In this document: positions 1 through 12,533 of the stretch, piece by piece
Layout: each line of letters begins with the position of its first letter
Numbering within the stretch: position 1 is the first letter of the stretch
From: Aphelocoma coerulescens
Taxonomy: Eukaryota; Chordata; Aves; Passeriformes; Corvidae
Assembly (NCBI RefSeq): GCF_041296385.1
Contig: NC_091014.1
Span: forward strand, 52,346,078-52,410,077
Direction of reading: 5' to 3'
Length of the DNA stretch: 64,000 nucleotides
Notes under the pieces: generated by a model
Databases searched by the model: none
What the model saw: only the letters and a program-made list of their open reading frames with translations
Told to the model about the DNA's origin: nothing
Position numbers and translations under genes: made by a program

Positions 1-3000
1 ATGAATGGTCTGGGGGAGAGCTTGCAGGCATGGTGGCTGTGATTATCACCAGGGATTTGCAGTCCTAGTTATCTAGCTTAGAGACAAGATTATTAGGGGG
101 TAGAAAGCTATTCCTGCCCTCAGTCTCTAATGTGCATTTTTAGGTTGGGTGATGGGAAATGCTACATTGCTGCACAGCCCCTCGGAAGCCTGCCTGCATC
201 CTCTGGTGGTCCAGCCCTCTGCAGTGCTGGGGGTGCAGTGTGGAAGGGAAAGGGACCTGTGCTGGCCAGGAGATCTTCCATGGGGATAGACAAGCAGCCT
301 TCCCTGTGGACTGTGGCAAAATGCAGGCAACACCTCCCATATAGGTGCTTACACTGAGATAGGAAATGGGGAGGGGCTCTTGGGAGGGGGGATTATATCC
401 GCCTACCTTGGCAGAACTCTTTGCTCCCCACAGCATCTCCCTTCTTGTGACAGCCTGTGCCAAAGCAACTCATCCTTCTTCCAGCTAGAGCCTTTGAGGC
501 CCCAAAGGCTCAGAAGTTGGTGTGGCTGTTACAGAGGGAACCCCTGCGAGCTGTGGAGAGGGCTCTCCCCTTGAAAGGGAATCAATGGACATTGCCCACA
601 GGCTCCTTGGAGTTCATCCACAGGGGTGGTGAATATGGCACAGGGCTGCTGGCAGTCACTCTCCACCTCCTCAGCTCTGCAGCTGCAGCAACTCCTCATC
701 TTCCCCTTTATCTCCTTCCCTACTCTGTGTGTTGCATTCCTGTTTCTTCTCTGGGCTTTGGCAGGATGGCCAAGGCATTGAGCCCAGATGCCAGCCAGGA
801 GAGGAGGTGCACAGGCCAAATCCTAACATCGCATCCTTAATACACTCATGGAAATTCATAACAATATTCTGCACTCAAGCCTGTGCAAGTGAAATCACTC
901 TGGCCTTTTCACACCAGGCTGGTACCTAACGGTCCGTAGGAAGCTGGAGAAGGTTACAGAGATACTGGGGCAAGTGTGACTTTGATTTTTGGCTCTGGAG
1001 TCATCTGCTGGAGATTCATGCCTTGAGAGTGCAGTAGTGGGGCTTCCCACTGTGAGTACTGGGGATATTTTCACCCCGGTGTAAGCAATGCCTGATCTGG
1101 CTGAACCCACCTGTTCAGAGGTTTTTCCTGGGGCAGCACATCACTCTCAGCCACTGGTTTCTGTTTCAGTGCTGGAGGTGCTGCCTGGCCCTGTCACGGC
1201 ACGTGAACACTCCCTATGAACAGCCACAGGCAAAACTAGGGGGACACTTGCCCCCCCTCCCCCAGTTGCCCAAGGGAGGCAGGATAAGATCCCACTTCTC
1301 CTCAGGATGGGGGTGGGGGCAGCATCGCTGCTGCAGGCAGAGTGGGCAGGGAGTTTGTGTACTGTTTGTTCACATCCAGGCAGAAGAGCCAGGCTCAGCT
1401 AATGCTGTGTTGCTCATGATGGGAGAGGGGCTTTCAAGAGCCAGAGAAGTGCCAGGGACCCAAGCCTTGCTGAGTCCCTTCCCCATACTCTGCAGAGCAG
1501 CAGGAGCAGCCAGCACACCGGCTGGAAACACCTCTCCTACCCACCAGGGGAGATCAAGGGCTCAGCTCCTCCCGGGCTGGATCAGGCAAGGAAGGCTTTC
1601 CCCATATCCTCTGTGCTGCTGTGTCCCTCTTGGGCTCTGTGAGTCTGGGAGTGGGAATGAGCAGAGGGAGTTTGAGCTCAGGAAGTATTGACCCACTGCT
1701 TTGTAACCCCGGATGGTTCTTCAACAGGCAGCCTACTGAGAAGCCTAATTTGGGTGTTCAGCATTATCCCTGCAGCAGTCCAAGGCCCCTTGCAGAGGGA
1801 GCCAAGGACACCTGCCCATTTTTCTTTAGCCTTCAGGACAAGCACAGCTCCAGGGACACATAGTCAAGGAGCAAGGAGCCAAATTACATTCAGCAGGGTG
1901 GGGCACTGCCCCACACCAAACACCCCATGCAGGTGGCCGAGCAGTGTCACAAACCCCCTTGATAGGAAGCAGAGTACCTACAGAGGGATCTGGGGTTTAG
2001 AGTGACTGTGAATCTCTTGAAACCTTTGGTTTCTCGTATTATTCCTAAAATCTCCCCAGATTTTGTCCCTAAGCCCACCTGGCTTTAAGAAGGGTCCCAA
2101 TGGATTCCGAGGAAGAGGTTTATGCTGGAGCTCTGGGAAACGTGCTCCTAATAGCCATAGTGGTACTTTTTGGGAATGTTTCCCACCAGCCCACACAGGG
2201 GTGTTGGGAAGGCGTGCTGGGATGAGGTGCCAAAAGGGCTTTGGGGGTTGGCTCCAACCAAAGCATTCTAGTGGCACCATCTGAATGTGGGGCAGATGTC
2301 AGGCTGTGCCGAGATGTTCCCGAGGCATGGGGTGCATCCTGTCAGAGGTTTGTCCTGAGGTAACTAGGTCTGCTCAGTAAACACCTCACAGCTTCTCTGC
2401 TCAACAAGCCTTTGGGTTTCCGGTGTGCACGAGCACAAGGTGAACTTTCGGGGGATATTTTCTGCTACACACGGTTTTGCAAGTGCGTGCGTGAGTCACT
2501 TCACCTACCCCTGACACCAGAGGAACCGCTCACACAAGTTCAGTCACTCATGTGTGCACGAGCCCTCGCAGGCCGCTGCAATCCCTCCACGCTCCTGGAA
2601 CACCAGCACTGCCTGTCCACCACAGGCATCCCAGGGATCTCAGCTGATCTGATCTGAGCTGACCTCAGCCAAAGCCATCCCTCCAGGTGTGGGATGGGAG
2701 CAAATGGCACTGGAAATTGAGCTGTCTGACTCTGGATGAAGACATAATTCTTAAATCGCTCATTTGATATCTTTTCTGGTTTATTTGTTTAATAAAAGGA
2801 CTTAGCCAGAGACCCAGGCTCCTGGGGCTTTCATTTCTCTGCAGAGGAGATAAGAAAAGCGCATTTCCTTATCCAGTGAGTCATTTTTTCTGCTCTTTAA
2901 TTATGCATTTGTGCGATTATCAAGCGTATTCAGCTCTGAGATGCAAACAGCTCAGACTACTTACCAAGCTTTAACTTTTGCTATTCCAAAAATGATCACA

Positions 3001-6000
3001 GTTATGAAGGATAGGGGAGGCAAAGATGGGGGAGATGAAAAGGGGGACAGCTGATGCCCAGAACCTGGGCCGTGCTCGTGAGCAGGCCCACGTGTGAGTG
3101 CTCCTGGGGTAGTCAGCACTGGTTTTCTCCTTGAGTAAGCATTACCATGTGTAAATCCAAACATACCTTCCTGGCCCAGGAGGAGGCAGACAAGCTGGGA
3201 AGTGGACAGGGAAGACCGGTAGAACGTGATAACGAGGGCTGAGAAAATGGGGGGGAATAGGTTAAGGTCAGTGGCAGCAATGAGGCTGCAACATCCTTCC
3301 ATGTAACAGGACCTGGGAGAACTTTATTTACAAGAGGGCATGACAGCTGCCATCCCTGGGCTCCCCACCATGAATTTGAAACTTCAAGTTTTCTTTCCAT
3401 GTGCTGAAATGGGAGCTGTCAGCCCCTGAGCTTTAATGTAAATCTCGCCCTCCATGGTGAAAGCAATGTGTAAGTTACTTGGTTTGGGCTTTCCCCAGTG
3501 TGCATATTTGACTGGAGGGCTCACAGTGTTAATCTTTAAGTGTGGTACAGCAGATGCTGGGAACCATTTCCCACCCCACACTTTAAGCCAAGCAGGAAGG
3601 AGAGACAGGAAGAGGGCCAGGGTGACAGTCCTATGGTGGGACCCACAGAAACAGGGACTGGGGGTCACTGAGAGATGATCGACATGGGGGAAGTACAGTG
3701 GGGGAATTTGAGAGGAGAGAAAAACAGGAATGATGGAGGAGCATACCCCTTTGGGAAAAGGAGACAAGCCGGTGGAAACACCCCAGGGCAAGAGGAACAG
3801 CAAAGCCTTTAGAGCAGGGAGGTGGTTTGGGGACAGGTATCCTGACAGAGCACTGGATGTTTTATGGGGATCCTCTGCCTACATGCATGTCTTCAGTCCC
3901 ACCAGCCCTTAAGACAATGTATTTTCTCAGCCCTAGACCCTGCACTTGCACTTCTGAGAGCTGCCTACTGGGGACAGTGAGGATTCCAGGTTCCCTCTCC
4001 TTGCCTGGTCTCTCTATTTGGCGCTCAGATGCAGACTGGAGTGAGCCTTGGCTTTTATTTTTCTCCCTGCTGTGGGTCATGGCACTGCATCACAGCTTTC
4101 CATCCCCTGGAGCTGCTTCTGCTGCCCTGCTGCCGGACACTTGTCTCTTTGACTCCTATGCCTGCACCCCAGCCCCGGTCCCCATCTGGGGTGTGCAAGA
4201 GGCAGAGGGTCAGCTAAAGTGGGATATGGAGGGATGTCCTACTGTTTGGCCCAATTCCCCTAGCAGGTACGAGCAGGGGCGAGCACAGCCTGCTCAGGGC
4301 AAGCATCGAGGCAGAGGGTGCCGAGGTGGCTGTGCCGTTTGTGGCTCAGGGCTGCACTGAGACAGGGAAGTGCTTGGCATGACCCCACTCGATTGGGGAG
4401 TTTTATTTTGACTAAGATGGAGTAAGAATAATGGAGCCACAAGAACAAGAATGACGGCCGGGCTCTCACAGCTCCTCAGTGCAGCCCACAGCCCTCTGGC
4501 AGCCATTCCTGCTGGCATGGTACAGGGGTGAGGGAGCAAGCATCTGGGCACACTGGCTGGAAGGGGAAGTGAAATCATGGCAGGTGTGGAACTGGGTGGG
4601 CAGTGACTGGTTTTTAGCTGGGACTTAGGTGTGCCTGGAGCCCTGCAGCGCCTAAGGTGGGGCTGAGACTGTGTTGAGGCTGCTTTGGCACTGCTATGAT
4701 GCAAACTACCCTCTGGGAATGCTGCTGGCAGGGAGGGAGATGTGCTGTAGGGCAGCTCCTCCCCTGCTGGGCATGGGGCACAGAAGAACTGCACTTGGGC
4801 TGAGATCTAGCATGGGGAGCTGGTGACTGCATCCCACTCAGGGCTTCAGAGGGTGGGATGTGGAGGCTGTGGGCTCAGATTGCACAGCAGTCACTGGAGA
4901 GGAGCAGGCACATTCAGGGACCAAGTCCTCAGGCCTGTCTCAGAGGATCTCAGCTGCCCAGAGATCTGTCACCTTGAGACAGAGCACCCTTTTGATTTTT
5001 TCTTCCTCCCCTCCCAGGCTTGGTCCAGGACAGTGGGCAGCAGAGGCCTCATTAGAAAGAATCCACATGCTGTAGCCACTGGAAGGACATGACTCCATCA
5101 GTAAAGCCCTATTAGGGATCTCCTGGGTAGGGCAGGTCACTAGGGTTGCTTCCCTCAACTGAGAGCCAGCCAACAACTGTGGCTGGCCCCTTTCTTTCTT
5201 ATGGAGTGAAGAAAAAGAGGATGTGACTTTTGGCCAGTAGGAATGGAAGACATCCACCTACATCACAGAAATCCGTCTCTTCAGGTCTCAAGCATCAAGC
5301 TTTGACATGTGGGTATTGATGGTGGAACATTTTTCCTGCTCCTGCTCAGGAACACCTAAGACTATTAAAGGGTTTTTTTAGTCCCTTCCAATGGTTTGGG
5401 GACCAGGCTTGCTCAGTGTGACCTGCTTTGCCCATGCCCTGCACATTTACTGAGCAGAACCAGATCTGAACCCTGGAGAATGCGACATGGTGCTGAGGAG
5501 CCATGGGTCTAGGTCTGTGATGGAGAGGATGGAGAGAGCAAGGTGATGGAAACCACCATCAGTAGAGGTGGAGAACATACAGCAGTTGGCCTGGTTGCAG
5601 AGCAGTCACTGGCAGGATGTGGCCTGGGGGCAGTGGAAGCTTTTAAAAGGGAAAATATCAGTGCCCTTTCACTCTTTTCTCCTCTGGTCCTTTTCTGCGT
5701 TTCCAATCCAAAAACGCAGAAATCTGTGGATGAAATCTGCAGATTTCATCTGCAGATCTGTGGTCCTGGGATGGAGTCTTGTAAAGATCTGTGCATAGGA
5801 AAGTCTCCTGTAGACACTGGTGGAGGCCAAGGAGGCTTTTCACTATGAGCAAGGGAGGGTGCAGGCTGGAGGACATGCCTGGGCTGGGGGCAGCATGCAG
5901 GTGGGCAGGGGAAGAGTGAGGATCAAGAAGGTCAGCCTGGGACACAATACCACTGGGTATGAGGTGCTGTGTGGCTGAGGCACACAAGGGGCTGCGGGGA

Positions 6001-6235
6001 TTTCAGGAGCATATTTTGGAGGAGAGGGGTAGCTCGAGGGCACATTGCAAAGGCAGGCAGGGGTAGGGCTTGGTTGCTTGCTCTCCTCCTCCCTGGTGAA
6101 GATCCGCCCCAGGCCACGCACAGCAGAGTGTGAGCCCCAAGGGAGACGACGCAGCTTGACAGACTGTATCTCCCTCTGCCACGGGGCCCAGGGCGCTGCG
6201 ATTTCACACTCCAGCGGTCCCAGCACTGCTACGCC
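1..6235. other. intergenic DNA upstream of TNFRSF13C
   Basis: No exon of a recognisable protein was found on either strand. All open frames are short and none resembles a known family. Human synteny would place CENPM here, upstream of the BAFF receptor, but none of its recognisable peptide blocks is visible. The stretch 2700-2960 is AT-rich, unlike its surroundings, and is a candidate conserved regulatory block. The last 150-300 bases before 6236 presumably hold the TNFRSF13C promoter and 5' UTR, but no TATA box or clear first-exon border can be fixed. Confidence 0.6.
2791..2796 (+). terminator. possible orphan polyadenylation signal AATAAA
   Basis: A perfect AATAAA hexamer lies in an AT-rich stretch on the plus strand. 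It could be the 3' end of an upstream gene outside the window (CENPM would be expected from human gene order). No coding exon is seen before it and no clear GU-rich element follows, so a chance match is just as likely. Confidence 0.2.
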
Positions 6236-6380
6236 ATGCAAGAGCTGGGCTCTCACTCCCACTCTGCCATGTCCTCGTCAGGAAAAGCTGCCATTGCCCC
6301 CTCCTGCCTCTCCTTCGAGTGCTTTGACACCCTGACCAAGTCGTGCATCAAGTGCTCCGAGCTGTTCAAGGACAACACAA
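6236..6380 (+). CDS. TNFRSF13C: TNFRSF13C coding exon 1 (ligand-binding module)
   Basis: Encodes residues 1-48 and the first base of codon 49, and ends at the donor GTAAGG. It contains the whole BAFF-binding module, SFECFDTLTKSCIKC, which aligns with human AECFDLLVRHCVAC. The first ten or so residues, rich in Ser and His, have no human counterpart, so translation may begin at the second ATG (6269). Confidence 0.9.
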
Positions 6381-8940
6381 GTAAGGGGACAAGGGCAGCT
6401 GCAGTCTGAGCTCCCCAGGGCTGGGTGGTGGTGGGCCAAGGAGTCTGGGGGCACCCCAGGGGTGAGCAGGTGGAAGGCACCTTCTCCTGAGGATGGCTAT
6501 GGAGGTGGCAATGGAGGATGAAGCACTGCCTTCACCTAAAGCAGAGGGGAAGAGGGCAGCCAGTTCCAGTAAGAGGAACATGGTGTAGAGAGAAGTCAGA
6601 TGATCCTCTCCAGGGTGGATCAACCTACCCCAGGAGTTACTGTGGGAAGAGCAGGAACTCTCATTTCCTACCACCCAGGGGCAGGGAGCAGGATAAGGGT
6701 CTCATCAAGCAGGGGGACATTTTGTTGCTGGTGACGGGTGGGTAGCAGTTAAGTGCCACACTTCTTCCCTGCTACTGCAGGGCCCAGGCCAGCCAGCCAA
6801 GTGAAAAATGCTGCTTCCCTCCTTCCCAGCTTCAGCTCTCCCCCTCCTCACACTACCGGCATCTCTCCCCACAGCAGAGCCTACCCTGGCACCCACGCTG
6901 ACCAGCACCTTCCTGATCTTTGGGGTCCTGGTGGTGGTGGGGCTCATCCTGGTTCTGGCCGCGCTCTGTGGCTTCCTGGCCTGCAAGGTGGGAAAGTGGA
7001 GAAGAAAGAGGAAGGCAGCAGAAGAAGAGGACAAAGGTAGGGGACCTCTTTCTCTCCCTCTCACAACACCCTGAGGACCCTGGGGTAAGTGGGATCACTT
7101 ACTGCTGGCTCCCCTGAGGCACATCCTTGTCCAGGCTAGCTCCTCCACCTCAACATCAGTTCCACAGGCATCCCGTGACATTTTGGGGCATCTGAATCAC
7201 TGCCTGAGTGACAGCGTCCTGCATTCCCTGGGAACCTATGCCTGTACCTGACTGCCAGTGCAACCCTGCTGAGCCATCCCTCCCTTTGCCGGGTCTCTCG
7301 GTGCCTTTGTTTGCTTAAAGCATGTCCTGGCACAGTCCCCTCTCCACAGGGGACATGTATGGAACACTGGTGAGTAGCTCTGTGAGCTCACTGGTCAGAG
7401 TCCTCTCCCCCAGTAGCCAGAGGACCATGGACGGAGTGGGAGTAGTGGGGGCAGGGGTGGACACCTTCAGATGGCTCCAGAGGCAGCCTCTCCATGTGGC
7501 ACTGCAATGGGGTCCTGTGTGGACCACCCAGCTTGCTTCTTGTGCTTGGGATGCCCAGCATCCTGCAACATGCATCCCAAAGACCCCAGTGGGATGTCAG
7601 GACCAGCCCCACTGACAGTACACTGCAGCACTGCAAAGGGTTATCTGCTGTATCAAAATCAGGGCTGGGGTTCCAGGGATGGGGATGAGCCTTTCCTGGC
7701 TGGGTACTTCCATGAGAGTAAGGCCACAGTGCTCCATGATGACCCATTTTGTTGGGGCATCTCTTTCCTCTCTCAGGGGCCTCTGCACTGGGACTGACTC
7801 AGTCTTGAACAATCTTCTCCGAAGTCTTGCCTGGCTTCACTCCTCCCCATTCCCAGGTAGGGGGTATGGCTCCCCAGGACCCCCAAGAGGGGCTGCCTCA
7901 TAGGGATGCTAGCACCCACCACTGCCCTACCACCTAGGTGGGTGAACACGGTGGGGCAGCTGGTCCTTGTGCTCTGGCTTGCCTGCACATTTCTGGCAGT
8001 GCTGGATGGTGACTCAGACCAGGGGGACATTACCCGGGGCCTTTCTGCTCTGCGACAGCCCATGACGCACATGCCTAGGAAAAATACCGAAAGCGAAAGA
8101 GAAGGGAGAAATCCAGTGGCAAGAGAGATTTGGCCATTATGAAGAGTGTTGGAGGCACTACTCAGTCTCAATCTCCTGTTGCATGCCCTGGTCCCCATCC
8201 TCTTCATCCCCCAAGGCTGCACCACAGCAAGCCCAGTGCTGCGGCACTGGATGTGTGGAAAGTGGCAGGAGGCTTGGGGCTGGAGGCCCACGCCTGCATT
8301 CAAAGTGTGTAAACAAGTCTATTTTTAAGTGGGAGGCAGTCGGGGAGGGCAAGCTGCCACGGGCTGGGCTGCTCTGCTGCTGGCAGGGTTTAGCAAGAGG
8401 ACTCAAAGTGGAAGTGCAAGTTTTGGCCTTTCCCTCTTGTCTTTTGGGGGGGGGAAAGTTCCTCAGTTGTAAGCAGGAGCAGATCTGCAGCAGGAGAGGT
8501 GTGGGGACCTTGCAGACTCCTCCTGTTCCAGCTCCATCTTCCCCCCTCCAGACAGGACTGTCTCCCTGGGACCTGTCTGACCCCGCTTTGTGAGCCCAGT
8601 AACGCCCTTTTCTTGTCCTTTCCCAGAAAAAGTGAGCATTGCCAGTCGCCTGCCTGGCCAGGACCCTGCCATACCAGAGGGAGATGGTGCCCTGAAGCCA
8701 GCCCCATGCCTGCATCTTGATGGGAGCCTGAAGATGCCGGGGCCACCCAGGAAAGCCAGAGCAAAGCAGAGGCCATGCTGCCAGGGCAATGCTGATGGTG
8801 ACATTGTTCTGCTCTCCACCATCTACCACCGGCCTGAGGAACGCAACCACAGCTTCCCATTGCCCGCCACTGAGCTGGGGGCCACAGCGCTGGTCACCAC
8901 CAAAACCACCCAGAATTGCCCCAGAGAGGAGAGAGTCTGA
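6236..8940 (+). CDS. TNFRSF13C: TNFRSF13C, BAFF receptor (three coding exons)
   Basis: Receptor for the B-cell survival cytokine BAFF; it signals through TRAF3 and non-canonical NF-kB at the B-cell surface. Coding exons are 6236-6380, 6875-7036 and 8627-8940, all bounded by GT/AG and joining in frame to 206 residues (human 184). The N-terminus has no signal peptide, as expected for a type III membrane protein. A partial cysteine-rich domain has Cys24, Cys29, Cys37 and Cys40 and a DTL sequence at the place of the human BAFF-binding DxL turn. A transmembrane helix spans about 61-85, followed by the basic stop KWRRKRK. The tail carries PLPATELGA (180-188), matching the human TRAF3-binding PVPATELGS, then LVTTKT. 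The start at 6236 could instead be the in-frame ATG at 6269; both have a purine at -3. SHISA8 follows on the same strand, as in human. Confidence 0.93.
6875..7036 (+). CDS. TNFRSF13C: TNFRSF13C coding exon 2 (transmembrane segment)
   Basis: Encodes a Thr/Pro stalk, the hydrophobic helix from TFLIFG to GFLAC, and a basic and then acidic juxtamembrane stretch (KWRRKRKAAEEED). The acceptor is CACAGCAG, so a second AG lies three bases downstream; using it would give an exon start at 6878 and replace Thr-Glu by Lys. The donor is GTAGGG. Confidence 0.9.
8089..8100 (+). promoter_or_regulatory. candidate ISRE/IRF site in TNFRSF13C intron 2
   Basis: The sequence GAAAGCGAAAGA fits the GAAANNGAAA core bound by IRF proteins. 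It sits in the second intron of a B-cell gene, just after an AGGAAAAA run that could serve an Ets partner. Binding is inferred from the motif only. Confidence 0.35.
8627..8940 (+). CDS. TNFRSF13C: TNFRSF13C coding exon 3 (cytoplasmic tail)
   Basis: Encodes residues 103-206 with the TGA stop at 8938-8940. The acceptor TTTCCCAG keeps frame with exon 2. The middle part (GDIVLLS, compare human DKVIILS) and the C-terminal TRAF3 site PLPATELG with ALVTTKT identify the gene beyond doubt. The linker between them is less conserved and contains a Cys-Cys pair (153-154). Confidence 0.92.
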
Positions 8941-9402
8941 GGATAAGGGGAATGGGCTGGAGTGCTCTGGCCAATCCCTGTGGACACGGACAGCCTGCTC
9001 CTGGGACTAGTGAAGCCTTCCACGGGTATGAGCTCTCTGAGAACCAGCTTTTGCCTTTAGCAAGACCAGCCTTTTAAGATGACTGTCATTTTTGTGCTGA
9101 GTCCCAAGTTACACCTGTAAATGCTGGAGGAAGCCAAAGTGGATCATGCTGAGTTACAATGAGCTGTTGACAGCTGCCATGGCTGAACCATTGGGAGGAG
9201 GCAGAGGAGACGCAGACGGTGAGGATGGAGTGTGGCAGGGACTTCTGTGCCATTTGCAGTGACAGGTCTACTGCTGGATGGGCAATTCCTGGGAACATGG
9301 GGCTGGAACAGCAGAAACTACAAGAGAAAAGGAAGCAGAGATTTACTTTAGGACCAAATCCCACACAGTAGTAGCTCGATTTTTGCTACTGACCTCAATA
9401 AA
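8941..9402 (+). other. TNFRSF13C: TNFRSF13C 3' UTR with polyadenylation signal
   Basis: The 3' untranslated region runs from the TGA to a perfect AATAAA at 9397-9402, the first such hexamer downstream, about 460 bases from the stop. Cleavage would be expected some 10-30 bases later. Confidence 0.7.
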
Positions 9403-12383
9403 AGGAGACTTGAGGCCATATGGAGCAAGGCACACCCAGCATCTACTCCATTTACAGTCCTGCCGCCCCGTCTTCTGCACTCTGTGACACCCAGGTCTCT
9501 CTGCCCTCAGGGCTCTCTCACACAGGGGCAGGCATCCATCAGCACTCATGGGAAGCCTCTCCATAGACGGGTACAGGAAAAAAGTTTGTCTTCCCAAGCA
9601 GTGAAGAGGGGAAAAAATCTGTCCCTGCTCTGACCTACAGTCCCTGAAGTTAGGGAGGACCAGGGGCAGGCAATGGAGACAGCTAGTCTAGAGGAGCTCC
9701 CTGAACTTGTCATTACAGCCCCAGACAACCGTCACTTCAGCTCACTGTCGCTGCAGAAATACCGTGTGTCACTTGGGATGGATGCTTCCACGCTGCACAA
9801 AAGCAGTCAGGGAGTGATGTGAGTGTAGGCAGGATGACTGAATTTATGAGAGTGTCCTCAAGGCTTTGCCTGCGTGCCAGAGCTGGCCGGCGTTGCTGAT
9901 CCCAGGCATTTCCCCATAGATGGATTTCTTCACCTGCCTGTAAGTGGCTTTACTGCACATGAAGGGCTCTGTTTGGGAAATGAACTCGTCACTGTGGGAT
10001 TGCTGATTCTGAATAATTACAGCAACTGATCCCCCCTGGCTGAACAGAGACTCTGGGTTGGGTGAGAAGCCCCTAGAGAAGGTGATTGGTCACTTAGAAG
10101 TGCTTTGGGGGGTTATTTACATGAAGCACTATCTCTGGGTCTGCTCTTCCTTAGGCGAGGTGGCTTCCTCATCCGGGAGGCTTTGGACACTGAACAGGGC
10201 TGGCCAAGCAAGGTGTGGGGGCACTGACACCAGGCATTAATGGGCCACCAAGTGCCATACGCCCAGTAGGGTCAGCTTGAGGCACTGTGTTGAGGGGATG
10301 TCCCTCTGATGATGGTAAAGTGACTCCCTGCCCAAGCCTGAGTTCTCTCTGGGGCTGCAGGACAGATGCTACTGCTGAAGGGTGACCACCTCTCTTCTCC
10401 CCTGTCTGTGGCACTAGAGGCAGACTCATGGCATCTGTCCCATAATGGAAGCCACAGGCACTGCTACAGGTGCCAAGGCCACAATTCCTCATCACAGTTC
10501 CTCTCCCAGACCTTAACACACTGGCAGAGGTGAACCCTCATCTGTCTGAGGCTCCGCATGATCCAGGATGGGATGGATCCCCATCCCAGCCTTGGGGCTG
10601 AGGATGGTGGAAGAGGTAGTCCATGCGCCCAGTGACTGTTGCCTGGGGCTCCAGACACCTGTGGCAGAAGCTGTGGAGGCTCAAGGGCTGGGGTCCCAGT
10701 TACCCACACCACAACAGCCATGCTGCCCTTTGCAGATGGGGTATTGCCACAGCATGAATCAGATATCTCCTCATCCTCATGCTCTGCACCCAACCTTGTG
10801 AAGTAACTTCAAACAACCTTTGTGTATCTGGAGTGGGGAAAAGAGCCAAAGCCAGGTCGGGGGATGTTGTGTCACTAGAAAAAGGACTGCTTGTAGGAGA
10901 CAGAGCAACGTGTTTCAGGGAAGATGGGGGTGAGAGGGAAATGGAGCAGAACTGTCAGGAGCCACCTCCACTTCCCGCCCAGTGACAGCAGAAGCCCAGC
11001 CCTGTAGATGCACTGCCCACCCCAGACGGTCTGGGAATTTGAAAAAGGAACACCCATAAAATCCTATTGAAAAATCCCCTCTTTCTGCTCAGGTAAGGAC
11101 TTCTGCTCTCATTTATGCAGGAGCTTAAGCCAGGCATCTCCCTATATGGGATACCACCACCATTTGCAGTGTGCAGAGTGGCAATTTGATCCACACTGTA
11201 TTCCTCGACCAGTGAGTGCCCCTTGGATCCTCTCTCTGTTACAGCATGTGAGGTGCCTTCCCCACATCGTGTCTGCCTGCCAGCTGTGGTGGGGCAGTGC
11301 TCACCTTCTGCCCAATCTGCCTGGGAGGGATTTGTTCTGTGCACTTCTCCATCCGTATGTGCAGGGCAAAGGGTTGTCCATCTTGTCTGCATGGAGAGCC
11401 AAGGGAATAGAGATGAAAAATATGGTAGTAAAAATTAAATAAAATGAACCCATTGTCAATGCAGTCAGAGGTCTGAATGGTGTCCCCATTTTCCTGGCTT
11501 TAGGGTTTTCCAGCACAATGGTCCTTAGGGTACAGCAGGGCTTTGAGCCAGAGAGGCTTCCCTGGAAGTGGCTTTATCAGCACATTCCCTATACATGGAC
11601 ACCTCCACAGCCAGGAACCAGCCAAGCCTGGCCACCTGCATCTCCCCACAGCCATGCCAGGAGCTGGCCATTAGGACAAGGACTGGGGAAAGTCTTTTTT
11701 TTGGGTGGGGGGTGGGGGGATTGTTGCCTGTCTTTGACTTTCCACGGCAGTTTCTCACTTCCCCCTGTGAGGCAGGAGCTGTGCTTCCTCCCCAGCCTGG
11801 CACCCACCCCACTGCCCGCACAACTGCCTAGAAAGGCTGGTGAAGCCAGGCTTCACCTGGCTGCAGGGGCATGGAGTTTCAGAGAGAGCAGGGGAAAGTC
11901 TGAGGAAACCCCATGGCAAGAGAAAGCAGTTGAGGCTAAAAGCCTTCTCACTGCAAAATCACCTCAGTGTCTCCCTAGACATTTCAACTCCACTAACCCT
12001 GTTTTGGGGGAGGTCATGAGCATATTTGAGCTCTTGCAAGTCTCACCAAAAATGCTGGTGGTAAAGGAAAGAAGCCTTGGTGTCCCTAGGGATGTGGGTT
12101 TGTTTTTATCCATGGTCCTAGAGGCAGGAGCCAGCTGACCCACAGCGCATGGCAGTGTGAGGAGACGGAGCACCTGGCCAAGGGTCTTCTGCAGCCACCA
12201 GTCATGTCTGCCAAACCCTTCTCAACCCCACGGGCTCCCCAGACTCCAAAGTGAGGGTTTCCTCCCTCACTTTCTCCTCTCTACTCTCGTTACTGGTTTA
12301 CCCACCAGTTTAGTTTCCTGATAACTCACCCACAGGCTCACCTACTCCAGCCTGAAGCATCCCCCCAGGCCCCGCACACCCAC

Positions 12384-12533
12384 CTTGCCCCTCCGCGGGC
12401 TTTCTGTGGGGGCTGGGCCTTGACCGCAGGCACGGCAGGCAGGGCAAGTGGGCACCATTTCATCCCAGACATGAAGTAATGCCCGATGGCCTGGTGGGCG
12501 TCCCTGCAATCCTCGGGGGACGCCCGTGGGAGG
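12384..12533 (-). other. possible uncharacterised minus-strand exon
   Basis: On the minus strand a pyrimidine-rich acceptor with a branch-like CTGAC (CTGACCTCTCTTCTCCACCCGCAG is cut by position: acceptor AG at 12534-12535) precedes 150 bases that stay open to a donor AAG|GTGGGT. In one frame the product includes SPEDCRDAHQAIGHYFMSG, with mostly G or C at third positions. I recognise no family, no neighbouring exon was found, and a second frame is also open, so this may be chance in GC-rich DNA. Confidence 0.15.

Noticed and set aside
1..2800. 3' exons of CENPM, expected here from human gene order
   Set aside because: None of the conserved CENPM peptide blocks could be found in any frame; the orphan AATAAA at 2791 is too weak evidence alone.
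5360..5400. Short AGTCCCTTCCA phrase resembling a CR1 3' end
   Set aside because: Only about a dozen bases match and no flanking CR1 sequence is present.
8158..8850. 230-codon minus-strand frame antisense to TNFRSF13C exon 3
   Set aside because: It overlaps a well-supported coding exon on the other strand and lacks any domain.
11518..12138. 206-codon plus-strand frame in the intergenic gap
   Set aside because: No domain and no consistent codon bias.
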